Below are positions 36,142-46,583 of a stretch of 64,000 bases of DNA, one piece after another. Source of the DNA: Phlebiopsis flavidoalba (lineage: Eukaryota > Basidiomycota > Agaricomycetes > Polyporales > Phanerochaetaceae). The stretch spans positions 372,001 through 436,000 of the forward strand of contig JAOCPU010000017.1 of NCBI GenBank assembly GCA_035772785.1. The letters are read 5' to 3'. Every line of letters starts with the position of its first letter. Position 1 is the first letter of the stretch. The position numbers and the translations under genes are program-made. The notes below the pieces were generated by a model. That model searched no databases, had not been told where the DNA came from, and saw only the letters and a list, made by a program, of their open reading frames with translations.

Positions 36142-36615
36142 TTAGAGAATCATTGCAACCTCGAGCCCATAGAGGATCACGCCTCCCGCCGCAATCACCG
36201 AGAGCGCTGGTGCAAAGGAAAGGGCAGCCCGCGCCGCTCGTTGGAGCTGTTGAATCGCGGAACACGGTGGAGTTGAGGTTCTAGACGGCGAACGACGTCC
36301 CACGCGTGAGCAACGACGGCCCTGAGACCAGGGGGTGGACGTGATCTGCCTCACCGGCGTCGTGCTGTTGGTCAACAGTTGGCCGCCGTGGGTCAACACG
36401 CTGCCCTCGTCCTTGAGGTCGTACATCACGCGTGGCTTAATATCGGACTTGGGCTCGACATCGACGATGTTGAGCGCGGCGGCAAGAGGCTGTGGCGGGC
36501 GTGTAAGTGGTAAATGGAACATGGTCATAATTTATTGGACCCTGTGCGTACCGAGGGGCACGAGGCAGGCAAAGAGGAAAGTCATAAGAAGCGTGCGGAG
36601 GACGTAAGACTGCAT
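36142..36615 (-). CDS. Small secreted or membrane protein with C-terminal hydrophobic segment
   Basis: Unknown function. The start at 36615 gives the signal-peptide-like MQSYVLRTLLMTFLFACLVP. A short intron (gtacgc...ccacag, about 36554-36492) follows. The mature part begins LAAALNIVDVEPKSDIKPRV and MYDLKDEGSVLTHGGQLLTN, then a basic, Ser/Pro-rich region, and ends in a hydrophobic helix (LSFAPALSVIAAGGVILYGL, then EVAMIL). The layout, signal peptide plus C-terminal hydrophobic tail, suggests a GPI-anchored or tail-anchored surface protein of about 145 residues. A one-base frame adjustment is needed at the intron. A tatttat element 128 bp upstream may serve as the TATA box. Confidence 0.6.
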
Positions 36616-37639
36616 GGTGGCAGATGAAGGCGGAATGATACGAGAAGACGGCGAGGAAGGTTGGAAAGAGTGATGTCCGGGTCGATCAACGACGAGGGAA
36701 AGCGAGTTGAAAGTCTTGCCATCCTAGCGTTGTGGAGCACAGTATTTATGCATCATTCTCACCAGCGAAAGCTAGTTTGTATTCCTTGACGAGGGGGCGG
36801 TGGCAGGGAAATATAAGGGGCGCACGCGACAAGGTAAACCTTGTTGCGCGACGTGACATTTTCTGCGAAAGGCATGAGGGGGATCGGCCCTGTCGAACCT
36901 TGTTGACAGCCTGCAGGTTTGACAGCGGGTGTATCCGTCCGACGCCGAGTTCATTCTCCGGGCGGGCGTCCGTGGGCGGGGCGTGGCGGCCAGCCTTGTG
37001 TCCGAGTCGACGCGCACAAGCAGTCGAGACCCCCGCGCGACGGTTTTAGCCTCCAGGGGTCAGAAAATTGCTGGGGTCCCCCTGTGCGGTCGCATCCTGG
37101 CCCCTGTCGTCGCGGCTGGACGCTGTTCGCGCCTTCGAGGGTGGGCGGAATCAACGCGCAAAGTGGGCGTCTGCGCCGGGAGCGGAGACGGGCGACAAGC
37201 TCCATTCCATTTCGGGGCGATCGTCTCCCGACCCTCCCTAATCGTCTCCGCCGTGTCCACCAGCCCGCTGCCTGCGTCGTTCTCGCCCTCTGGGTGCCGC
37301 CGACGTCGACGGCACCCAGCGCTGCCCGGACGCCACGCGCGCGTCATCCCGCCGCGCAATAAACCGATTTTCTGCGCGTTTCCGGGCGATAATGAACACT
37401 TTTATGACGTCAACGCGAAAGGTTGTTATCTTGCTGAACGGTGATGGGGCAGGGTCCTTCCCTGTCGGTGGCCGCGTAGGCTTCAGGCGACGCCGTACGC
37501 TTTGGTCTTGTTGTTCGCGATCCTCGCACGCCGAACCTCAAAAACCAACCCTCTGCCTCGCTCCCCTCCTCACGACCGTCCCCTTCGTCCCCCGCGCAGA
37601 CCTCGTTCCCGCCGCCCCGTCGCCCCGCCTACAGCCATC
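36616..37639. other. Divergent promoter region
   Basis: About 1 kb between the small secreted-protein gene (-) and the cupredoxin-like gene (+). GC-rich ORFs at 36.9-37.4 kb on both strands are overlapping shadows. It contains aaatataagg near 36810. No gene supported. Confidence 0.35.
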
Positions 37640-38666
37640 ATGCGTTCCGCCGCTGTCCTCGTCTGCTGCTGTAAGTCCTCATCTCGCGCGCTCGCGACGC
37701 GTTTCTCACGCCAATTTATATCGCGTCGCAGCTCGCTACCCTCGCCTCCGCCGAGCGCATCCCGGTCCTCATTGGTGCCAACAAGACAGACAATGCGAGC
37801 ATGATATTCCGACCTCAGGAAATCCGCGCGCAGGCGGGCGACGTCGTCGTCTTCAACTGTAAGTCCGCTCTCCCATGTTTTTTCTTGACTTCCATTCCTG
37901 TGTTTTGCCTACCGTGAAACGCGCGATGTCGAGTGTGCATCCGCGCGCAATCTTGGCTTTATCTTTGGCACGGGCTGGCCACGCTCGACAGCGCGTGTGT
38001 CGCGTGCCGATGTCCATCAACGCGACGCGCTTCTGCCGTCGTGAATCTCGAAGTTCCTTCCAATTGAAGGCTCCATGTTATTTTTGACCGCTCCGCGCGT
38101 GACAATCCTACCCCGCACAACAGCACCCTTCCAAACCTTGAACATCCTCACTAACACGTGCCTTTGACAGTCACAAAACGGGACCTACGACCCTGATCCA
38201 GTCGACCTTCGACGCGCCCTGCGTGCCCGCGCACGACCACAACGCGACGCTGAACGGGTTCAACACGGGCGTGCGGGCCCGCGAACAACGGCACCTCGCA
38301 GACGACCTTCGAGGTGCCCATCACGGACAACACGACAAACGATCTGGTTCTTTGAAAACTCGACCTTGTTTTGAAGGCGCGTCGGCACGGCATCAACATC
38401 AAACGAGTCCTCCACCTGCGAGACCCTCGCGGGCTTCGTGCGCAACCGCGATCCGGCTCAACGGCACGAACGCCTCGTCGACGAGCACCAGCTCGAGCGC
38501 GCGCAGCAGTGCGACGGGCAGCGCGTCGTCGACGGCTAATGGTGCGACGACGAGCGGAGAGCGGGACGAGCCCGACGAGCCGTATGCGGCCAACAGCGCA
38601 AATGTCGTCTTTGGCCGGTGCGCTCGCGCTGCCGTTTGCCCTCAAGCCGCATCGTTCTTCCTCTGA
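37640..38666 (+). CDS. Cupredoxin-like, Ser-rich, probably GPI-anchored extracellular protein
   Basis: Extracellular protein with a blue-copper-like (cupredoxin) fold, common in basidiomycete cell surfaces; redox role unproven. Exon 1 (37640-37670) encodes the signal-peptide start MRSAAVLVCC; exon 2 (37732-37858) encodes LATLASAERIPVLIGANKTD, FRPQEIRAQAGDVVVFN, the typical first strands. A long intron (37859-38170) follows, then TLIQSTFDAPCVPAHDHNAT, GFNTGVRA, NNGTSQTTFEVPITDNTT and IWFFENSTC. A Ser/Thr/Asn stretch (NGTNASSTSTSSSARSSATG) forms the linker, and the C-terminus SSLAGALALPFAL with ASFFL resembles a GPI signal. In the cupredoxin region the Cys of DAPC is present; the upstream His usually found before the QSTF motif is not clearly readable. 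Three or more single-base frame changes occur. Confidence 0.75.
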
Positions 38667-39849
38667 GCCTCGCTCTCCGCTCCCCCCCCCGCTTTTGCAC
38701 ATACACTACACGACGATCCCTACGGACCTTTCCTTCCTTCCCTCCCTCTCGCTGTACACGAACTCTCTGCTGATATACCCCCCGCCCCTGTGTACATACA
38801 CCTCCCGCCCGCCTGTGCTGGCTACGATGTACTATCCGTTTTAAAACGTCCTGATGTGTTGTTTTTTCGATGCTGTTACACGCTTGTTTGTTTGTTTTTT
38901 GGTCGCAAGTACGAATGTGTTGTATTGCGTGGCTGCCTCCGTTCCTTTGTGTGTATATGCGCTGTTCTCTGGGTCGTTAGAGTGTGAATATACCTCTTTC
39001 TTGTGCTCGAAGGGTGTGTACTGTCTAAGAGCATAAAATGGGCAAGTGGCGGGTTCCCATCATGGTAATGTAGGGCAGTATCTATTCAGTCCTATTGACG
39101 ACTTTCATTGTTACAATGTATAAACGTCAATCAAGTCCATGGGAAACACGGCCGCATCGAGGCATTACTGCGTCTTGCTCGAAGGACCGCCTCAATCATC
39201 CCTTACCCCGCCTTTCGCCCGCCATCGCGTCTAGGCCTCTTCCGCGGATTGAACACCTCGCCGTCACTCCTCCTACCGCATCGCCTTCGCTTCGTGCGAG
39301 CCCACCCCTCTCCCTCGCCTCCGTACCCCCAGCACAGCCTCAACCCTAGCCTCCTCCTGCCTCTCCTCTTCCTCTCTATGTCGCGATCCTTCTCCTCCCT
39401 CTCTCCTCATTCTCTCTCCAAGTCCCGTTCCCCGTCTAGCTCAAGTATCGCCCTGACAACGTCCTCCAAGTACGTCCTTCAACCCGTCCCTTACTTTGCA
39501 CCTCCCCGTACCCACTCTATGAGCTATGCAACAGGCCAAACGCGACGTCGCATCGACCGCGTTCGTCACGCGCAACGCCGCGTTGCCCGCCACCACGGCC
39601 CCGCGCGCAGCGCCGCCAGCGCGCGCCTCCACGTCCGCGTTCCTCCACGTCCGCCGCTCCCCCGTCTCTGCCCGCTTCCTCCTCCTCCTGTTTGCGCTTC
39701 CTCCTGCTGCGCTTCCTCCGCCACCTCCACCTCCACCCTCCACGTTCACTGCTTCGCCTCCTCCTGCGCTTCCACCCGCGCTGCAGAGGCAGACCGGAGC
39801 CAGTCGGACGCAGCGCCGTAACCCCCCCCGCCCCGAAAGCTCCGCCGAC
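38667..39849. other. Intergenic / uncertain coding
   Basis: Region 38670-39100 is 3' flank. From 39378 a plus-strand ORF opens MSRSFSSLSPHSLSKSRSPS, runs to a gtacgt donor at 39471 and could continue after an acceptor at 39533 (KRDVASTAFVTRN). The opposite strand is also open here. I cannot decide between an additional plus-strand Ser-rich gene and 3' exons of the minus-strand gene. Confidence 0.3.
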
Positions 39850-41225
39850 AACGAAAGCGACGACACGCGCTGGCCCACAGCGCACGCGCATGGGCGGCTC
39901 GCGCGGTGCGCGCGGCGCCAGGCCGCGTCTGCTGCGACGCTCGCGCGCGGTGTCCGGGCTGCGTTGTCCTGGAGCGGCGGCGGGAATGCGGTGGAGGAGC
40001 TGGGGTTGGAGGCGGTGGAGGTGGTAGGGCGTTCGGGCTGCGTGAGATTGCGCGGCGGAGGGAGGTGCGGGGGGGAGTATGGGGTCGGGTTCGCTGGGGG
40101 GGTTTGAACTAAACGGGGTGTTAGTGGGTTGCGAGGGAGGGGGAAGCGGGGCGTACCTGTTGGATAGGGCTTTTCGGTGACGGCGCAGGCCGCGGATGGT
40201 GGGTGAGGCTACGGGGTTCCCGTTTGAGTGGGTTTGTGAACGTCCAGATGGTGGTGGGTACTTACAGCCTAGTTTCGATTTTTACTGTTGCTCACGTTCG
40301 CCAGCCGCGTCGTCTTCAGGAAGAGCTCGCGCACTTTGCCCTTCCCCTTGGTGCGCGTCGAATGTGGCCGGCGGGGGCATCGTCGCTCCCGGGGTGCGAG
40401 CGTACGGGGAGGTCCCTTTCACCTTCTGCGTCCTGGTAGGGCGCGGAGTGGACAAAGCGCGCCTCTTGCGAGGCGGCTCCTCGGGCTCTGCCTCGTCTTC
40501 CTCCGCGGGCCGCTTCACAGGCAACTCCCGCCTCGAGAGCGGCGTGTGTTCATAAATCCAATTATCCACTCCATATAGCTGAGTTCTCATTGATGAATGA
40601 AATGAACGAATGACCTACCATCCTCTGTATCGACAGCAAACGCCCGTCGGGAAACTTATCGAGCAGCTGCTGGACGTTTCCCCGCTATACTCTTCTTCGC
40701 ATTGCACCCGTGCCGCTGACCATTCAAAGCGTGAGCACACACCACGCGTCACCCACACTGCGAAAGCGCACCTTGCACAGCTCCTTTAGGCACATTATTA
40801 TTCAACAGCTTGAGCACCGTGCGAGTCAAAAGCTTAGGCATCGTGTATATCTTCAGCTATTCAAAGACGGTGAGAGTAATGAGTGGTGGATGAAGAGAGA
40901 GAGAGCGTGTGTATGTGTGTATAAAAGCGTGTGCACAAAGGGCGCCACGCCTTTATGCCACCGCGATGAGTGGCGGGCTGTCGCGGTGCTTGTTCGCGAA
41001 CAAAGCGATCGGGGATGGCGGGAGCGCCGCCGGGTGGCGTACAGCTGTGAGAACCATCGTGGATCAGAGGCGTGTCCGGAGGAGAAGAATCGGTCGCGAA
41101 GGTGTGTGTGGCGGGGTGGGCGAGGTTGTTCTTTGAGTTCTTTGCATTGAGCTTTGTGATAATCCACGTCCTGGATGTATCGACCGACCCCAATCGGCTC
41201 ATTGAGCTTGGATTTTTGTGAGATC
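39850..41225 (-). CDS. Probable nuclear protein with bipartite basic motif, unknown
   Basis: Not assigned to a family. Exons in order on the minus strand: 41225-41120 (ISQKSKLNEPIGVGRYIQDV, then DYHKAQCKELKEQ); about 40835-40780 (KLLTRTVLKLLNNNVPKGAV); about 40715-40620 (CEEEYSG, then NVQQLLDKFPDGRLLSIQRM before a gtaggt donor); about 40580-40270 (LYGVDNWIYEHTPLSRRELP, then VKRPAEEDEAEPEEPPRKRR, a bipartite nuclear-localisation-like motif; SPYARTPGATMPP; GKVRELFLKTTRLANVSNSK). Pro/Ser-rich sequence follows to about 39850. The N-terminal exon is not identified. The small folded start plus disordered basic, TP-rich tail resembles chromosomal or kinetochore-associated proteins in general layout, but that is inference only. 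Confidence 0.45.
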
Positions 41226-41679
41226 TAGAGCACAGAGATAATATGTCTTGAGCGTGTGCATGAGAATCACGATAACCAGCAGAAGAACGAGGGATTCGGT
41301 GCGAACAACTCACCTCTCCCAATCCCAGAGCACCTCATGCGAAATGATCGACAGTGGGTCCACCACTTCAACAAGGCTGCCTGTGCACGAGGGGCACGCG
41401 TGCAACGAATGACAGGCAGCACGCACGCGTACAGGGTCGGTGCTTGTGTGTCGGACTGCGAAAGTCAGGACGAGCGGACGCCGACACCAACAAACAAGTG
41501 CCAAATCATGGCGCATTATGCAGGCTCTAGTCGGGGCTCATCGAATACTTGGAAAGTGAGCGGGTATGCTAGAAATAGAACCGTTGAGACTGGGCAAGCA
41601 GACTCGGTCCCCGTGAACGGGGATGTCGGTCGGCCTGGTGCAATTACGCGCGGGCCATATACGCATGGTAGGCTGGCCG
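41226..41679. other. Short spacer before duplication arm B
   Basis: ORFs on the minus strand (for example VVDPLSIISHEVLWDWER ending at a gtgagt donor near 41309) could be an upstream exon of the preceding minus-strand gene. Otherwise nothing recognised. Confidence 0.3.
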
Positions 41680-43408
41680 GAGCAGACATATGTGCTCCTT
41701 GTCTAAGCACAGAGACGGCGCGCCGAACATGATTGGAATGATCAGCCCAGAGAGTAAGAACGATGAATGATGTTACAGCTCAGGAAAACGTGAACAGAGG
41801 TGAGCAGACGATGTGACATCCCGGCCTAGATGTCATGGATCACGTTGTAGCATACTTCATCGTGACGCGTGACGGGGCGCGCGGTTCTCTCTAGATTCGC
41901 CAGTTGCTCTGAACATCGACTGTCTCCCAGGCTGTCGTGTTTAGGAGCTTCGCGTTGTTGAAGTACACATCCTACATTATCTTTGAGCTGCTACTGACTT
42001 GATTTGAAGGTATATTTGTGGAGAACTAAATTTTGACCGAACGGGATTCAAGTTCTAACAAACATTTACACAACTCGGCATAGCGACCAGGTACATGGTG
42101 CACCGTGAACAAACGACTTCACCCTCTTAAATCGGAACCTCTACTTGCGTCCTGTGAGAACTACAGCACAAAGTGCTGCGTTATTGTTATATCCTTACAA
42201 AGCCAGTCAATTATTCGCGTGTCGGCTGGGACACGTGCATGTGCTTGTTGACAGGATGACGTCCACAGGCGGTAGCGAAGGTCCACCCTTTGATCTTGAC
42301 CATGGTATCTCACCAGGGAAACGACTTGGATGTATACTGGGGCTCTTACGCTGCAGCCACGCCTGGCGACACCGTTAGTGCCCGCATGTAAACTCGCGAG
42401 AGTGTGGAGGCATTGCGTACCCTTTCTTTTCCCTACGCCTCAATGGTTTGTCCCCGACTTCACCGTTGCCCTATCTTAACTCGTTGTAGGAGATTGTCTC
42501 AACACGCCCTTTTGGACCGCGTCTATTTTGAATTCAAATGTAACGCGCAATTTGAAAATGTGGAACTCATCCAAGGGTGTTCGTTAAAGCGCTTGCAATG
42601 ACGCTAAAGTTGCTACTCACTATGTCGTTCAAGTACGGTGCTCTGGTCTCATTACTGACACTAGATCTTTTTTAGTTGACATCAATCCGGTAAACATTCG
42701 ATCTTTCTGTAATAACATTTTCAATACCTTGTCTAGCCAATTCGACAGGTAGTGGGAAATTCCCAAGGCCAAAGCATCGTGTCGATCAAGCACCCGTCGT
42801 ACGTCACTCGCGCGATGTATCATTTCTGGATCGCATTTACGACATACCAAGGCGCGTCCCAATACAATCGGAGCCGCCGTATGTTACGACAATGGATTGC
42901 ATCGCTTCCGGCTGCAATACCAACAACCTACAAATGTTTTTTGTAAGCCCCAGCGGAACAGGTCGAGAACAGTGGAATAGGTTCGTTCATATGTGTGATA
43001 TGGAAACCTCATGACGAAAACTTGGTACTACCGTTAGCCAACGACGGAAGGTGAGCTGACTTGTGCACCTGGGGCCCGCCTTAAAGTTTAACACCGCTGT
43101 TTGTATCTTCAGGGCAATGCCGAAATGCTCTCCACTTCGACAGGCGTGTAACAAGCACGAAATACTTGGGCGGCGCTACCCTCTCGCGACCCCCCCCCGC
43201 TGCCATTGGACAGACCACCAAAAGATAGACCATTGTCGGTGACGTTCGCATGTCTGTCGTACTGATCGGAAGGCCACCTTCTCATCCGGCCCCTGGAGTA
43301 TCTGACACGCGTTTGAACAAAGATCTGCTCCGACCCGTTCGGGTAACATAAACAGTCTGAAGGGCTCATAGCTCCGACCAGTCAGTAACCCTAGGACGCA
43401 CCCTCGCG

Positions 43409-43415
43409 TATAAAA
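43409..43415 (+). promoter_or_regulatory. TATA box of hydrophobin-like copy B
   Basis: TATAAAA, about 82 bp before the ATG at 43497. The mirror element sits 80 bp before copy A. Confidence 0.6.
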
Positions 43416-43496
43416 GGGCATCGGCCGTCTGCGGTCTGGTAGTCCTCAGCAAACAGCTTTCCCAGTGCCCTTTTTGCAACCACCTCGCTCTTCAAG

Positions 43497-43926
43497 ATGT
43501 TCTCCCGCCTCGCTACTTACTATCTATCCTCGCTCTCCCTCTCTTTGCGGTCGCCACACCCACCAACGTTGGCCCAGCAACGGCGGCACGGCGCAGCGAT
43601 CAGCGGCTCCGCCACTACCGCAATATGCTGCGCCAAGCCGCCCCATGCCCCGCGCCCGTCCGTTACGTCCTATCAGTACAGCTTAGACCGCGGACACATG
43701 CCTGAAGACACTTTTTGTTGCAGGCCTCACCAACTCTGCTGCTGGCACTTGTAGCTGAATCCTCAAAAGAGCATCGGGGTCTCTTTGAGCGACCTCAACT
43801 GTGAGGGCATTTGCTGAGTTGGTCGGGCTTGACCTGCAGCCCCATCTCAGTGGTGGGCGTCGGATATCCGGCTCGGAATGCTGCACCCCACCCTGGCACC
43901 ACCGTGTCCTGCTCCAACGGTGGTGT
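43497..43926 (+). pseudogene. Hydrophobin-like small secreted protein, copy B (degraded)
   Basis: Inverted duplicate of the gene at 12143-12524. It opens MFSRLATYYLSS with a hydrophobic lead, then TNVGP and SATTAICCA (the CC pair). An intron (gtcc...ttgcag, about 43670-43722) follows, then TNSAAGT, SIGVSLSDLN and, after a frame change, LTCSPISVVGVG and TVSCSNGGV, where the frame meets a gtaagt-like sequence. The segment around LSDLN carries in-frame stops and extra bases (ctgtgagggcatttgctgag) absent from copy A, and the first and last cysteines of class I hydrophobins are not found. I consider it more degraded than copy A. If gtaagt at 43927 is a real donor, a last exon could lie after the cag at about 43980, but no Cys-containing ending was seen there. 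Confidence 0.55.
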
Positions 43927-44464
43927 TGTAAGTAATCTGTTGTTTTTCTGAGAAACTTGTGACATGTAGAGAGTATTTCAGGACGGCATTGGCTATGATT
44001 GCTGCTGTCCGCCCCTCACCATCTAAGCTATTGCTCTTCATCAATGCGAGCATCGAGGGGGCTGCGTCGGCCAATCAAGGTGTCTCGTCGGAATGGATTC
44101 GTAATGTATATTAGGCTGCGAATTGATTGTGAAGAGGTTTGAGTGTGCTGTTGCTGACGACCGAGACTGAGCGTGTGGCATCGATTGGTTGCGAAAGGTT
44201 CCATGAGATAATGGAACCATGAGATGAACCGAAGGCGGCACGCCCACCCCCCATGGTGAAGTTGCGTAAATTTGTTGAAGCACTTTGATCAATCATTACA
44301 GTGAGTAAATAAGTACACTACTGTTACATCCGGTCCTATTGTGTGAGCAGCAACACTGATGGTGTTCGCGGGGGTTCAAGTGCCTGGTCCATTGGGCTGC
44401 GGGGGCTTGTGTCCAAGTCTAGCACTCGATTGTAAAGGCCTTAAGTGGTAAACTGATTACATAC

Positions 44465-46353
44465 TCAGATTGTGAGGCCAAATAGATATAATGTCTTTCT
44501 TAGAGCATGTCTGCCTAATCTGTTTTCCCTGCATATCACATCATTATCCCAAGAGAAGTGCATGTCGACACAGGAACCATGATGCAGTGCATCGATGGAG
44601 AGCTCGGGGTGGCGAAAAAGGCCATGAAGAAACAAGGCAAGTTCATCGACACGTCCCCTGCGTGGCAAAAAGGAGAGTCTGCGAAGTCGATCTGCTTGCA
44701 AGTCATGTTGTCGTCGCTCGACTGGCGCGGCGAGGATAATCGGCAGCAAAAGTTTGACTGCCAAGCCGAGCTCACGGAGGTCAGGAGAATGGTGCGCGAC
44801 ACACCAGAGGTGTCTGTCCATAGTGACCTTAGGCGGGCATCGGCCCGGATGGTAAAATCCGGGGAGGAGGAGCAATGGATTCCAGACGGTGAATGTTACT
44901 AACGAGGTCGTGGATGTCTTGATCGTCCAAGTCGAGGTAGTTGGAGGTGATATGAAGATGGGTAGAAAGGGGTCTTCAAAGCCAGTAGAGGGCTATAGAT
45001 GTCGCGGTCGATTTTTAATTCTGACCACTGGCCTTGGGAGGGGTCGGATGATATGTGCGAGTTGTGATTGATGACTGGGTGTCAGGTGGCATAGTAGGGT
45101 GAATTTACGAAGGCTCGATGATCCTACTGTGTCAGCTGCAATTGTAGAAAAAATGGATTTCACTCTCTTGGCGGTGAACTCGTGTGTAGCACTGTGTAGT
45201 GTATGGTGAGGGCTTCCAATGTTGATGAGACAGCCGCCTGCGCGTTCGCGTCAGATGGTACGTTGACGGGATCGTGAGCGTGTGGGACAAGGGCTGCGAG
45301 CCGGGCGAGTCGTGCGCAAAAAGGAGTGGAAGTAAGACGACCATGCTCTGCATCGGAGAGGGTGGGCTCCGATGCCAAGAGTGTCACCAAGTCCAGCTGC
45401 TTCATTGAGGCGCGCCTGAACAAGCCGTGTAAAGGTCCGCCAGAGAAAATTCAACATTGCTCTTCAGAGTCTCGAGTCGGGTTGCGGAGACGAGTAACAT
45501 AATCGCGTTGCTCAAACCAGGATCGTGAACCATGTCGAGGTCATATTGTTCGAGACGAAAACTCGCGGAGAGAGGGCGCTTTGTCGGCGAGACAGGTGAT
45601 TAAGGAGATGTCCCCTGCAGAGCGATAGAATTCGAACCAGATGTCCGGGTTAGGTAGCCATGCGAGTACGAATGTCCGCAGCTTGGGTCCGATGAATATG
45701 CTTCCAAAGGTATGGGCCTCCTCGTAGAAGTTGTCACGCCCATTCTAACACGTTGGATATTGGGGAAGATATCAAGTACCGGGGCGGTGGACCGCGAGGC
45801 ACGATCCCCAATATGCGAATGTTTCGCGGCGCTCCATCAGACGTGCGTGCTATGAAGGATTTCACACGTGTCGGCGTTGGCCAAAAACCGCTCCCACACT
45901 CATTGGCCCTAGGGGGACGTTTGGGACGCACAACATCGTACATCTACCTGATTGTATTAGCGTGTACACATAAACACATGTGCGGGAAACTGACTGACAA
46001 AATCAACCGTCATCATCATCAACGGGCCCACTCCCACACATCCTCTGGAAAGCACTTCACAAGATCTCGCAGGTCGGTGAGCTTTTGCCCATATTTCGTC
46101 TTTGCGCGCTGGTCGTGAGTGGCTCGGCACGTAGTAGATAACGCAACGACGTCTTTCATGCTCATCAATGCGCAGCATATTGGACGACTTGCTGCGCCAG
46201 CTCGGCAATCCACAGACAACGTTGAGCGACTTGAACAAAAATGTGCCTAGAAAGGTCGTGTATTAGTAAAGGTCGGTAATGTGTCGATAAAGGGTCGGGA
46301 AAATTGGAGAATCCTAGTGTTTTACCTTGATTCCTGACCTCGGACATGCCATG
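44465..46353 (-). CDS. F-box-like/leucine-rich protein, copy B
   Basis: Inverted duplicate of copy A. The start at 46353 (MACPRSG) or 46348 (MSEVRNQ) aligns with copy A's start; an intron follows. Then CLWIAELAQQVVQYA, KDVVALSTTCRATHDQ (F-box-like), KLTDLRDLVKCFPEDVWEW, a second intron, and VKSFIARTSDGAP. Further segments are FRLEQYDLDMVHDPGL-like, MKQLDLVTLLASEPTLSDAE, VNVPSDANAQAAVSSTLEAL, and the C-terminal LRELGLAVKLLLP and RVDELALFLHGLFRHPELSI. Several frame changes occur, some not shared with copy A. It may be a pseudogene or a gene with sequence errors. By family resemblance an SCF substrate adaptor. Confidence 0.6.
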
Positions 46354-46583
46354 TTCAGACAGGTCAAGTCGCGGTTTCGCTTTAAGCCCCTTAATGAGTA
46401 CTGAGTTCTCGCGGAAGGTCACGAGTCACGGGCTCAGGATCACGATCTGGAACGTAGCGTGACGCTGTGACCGATGTCCACATAGACCTGACAACTTGTA
46501 CATGTTGCTACAATGTGTGAACTCTGGAGCTGCAGACGGCACTGGAAACATGACAAGGTTTAGATAGTTGCACATAAGAAACA

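Larger units (their letters stand above)
41680..46583. repeat. Inverted segmental duplication, arm B
   Basis: Reverse-complement counterpart of 9612-14620, with the same gene order and opposite orientation. It lacks the roughly 270-bp segment found at 13260-13530. Shared non-coding anchors include gatgtgacatccc (about 41812), gaaggtatatttgtgg (about 42007), caggatgacgtccacaggcggta (about 42252) and ggctagacaa (reverse complement near 42735). Confidence 0.8.
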
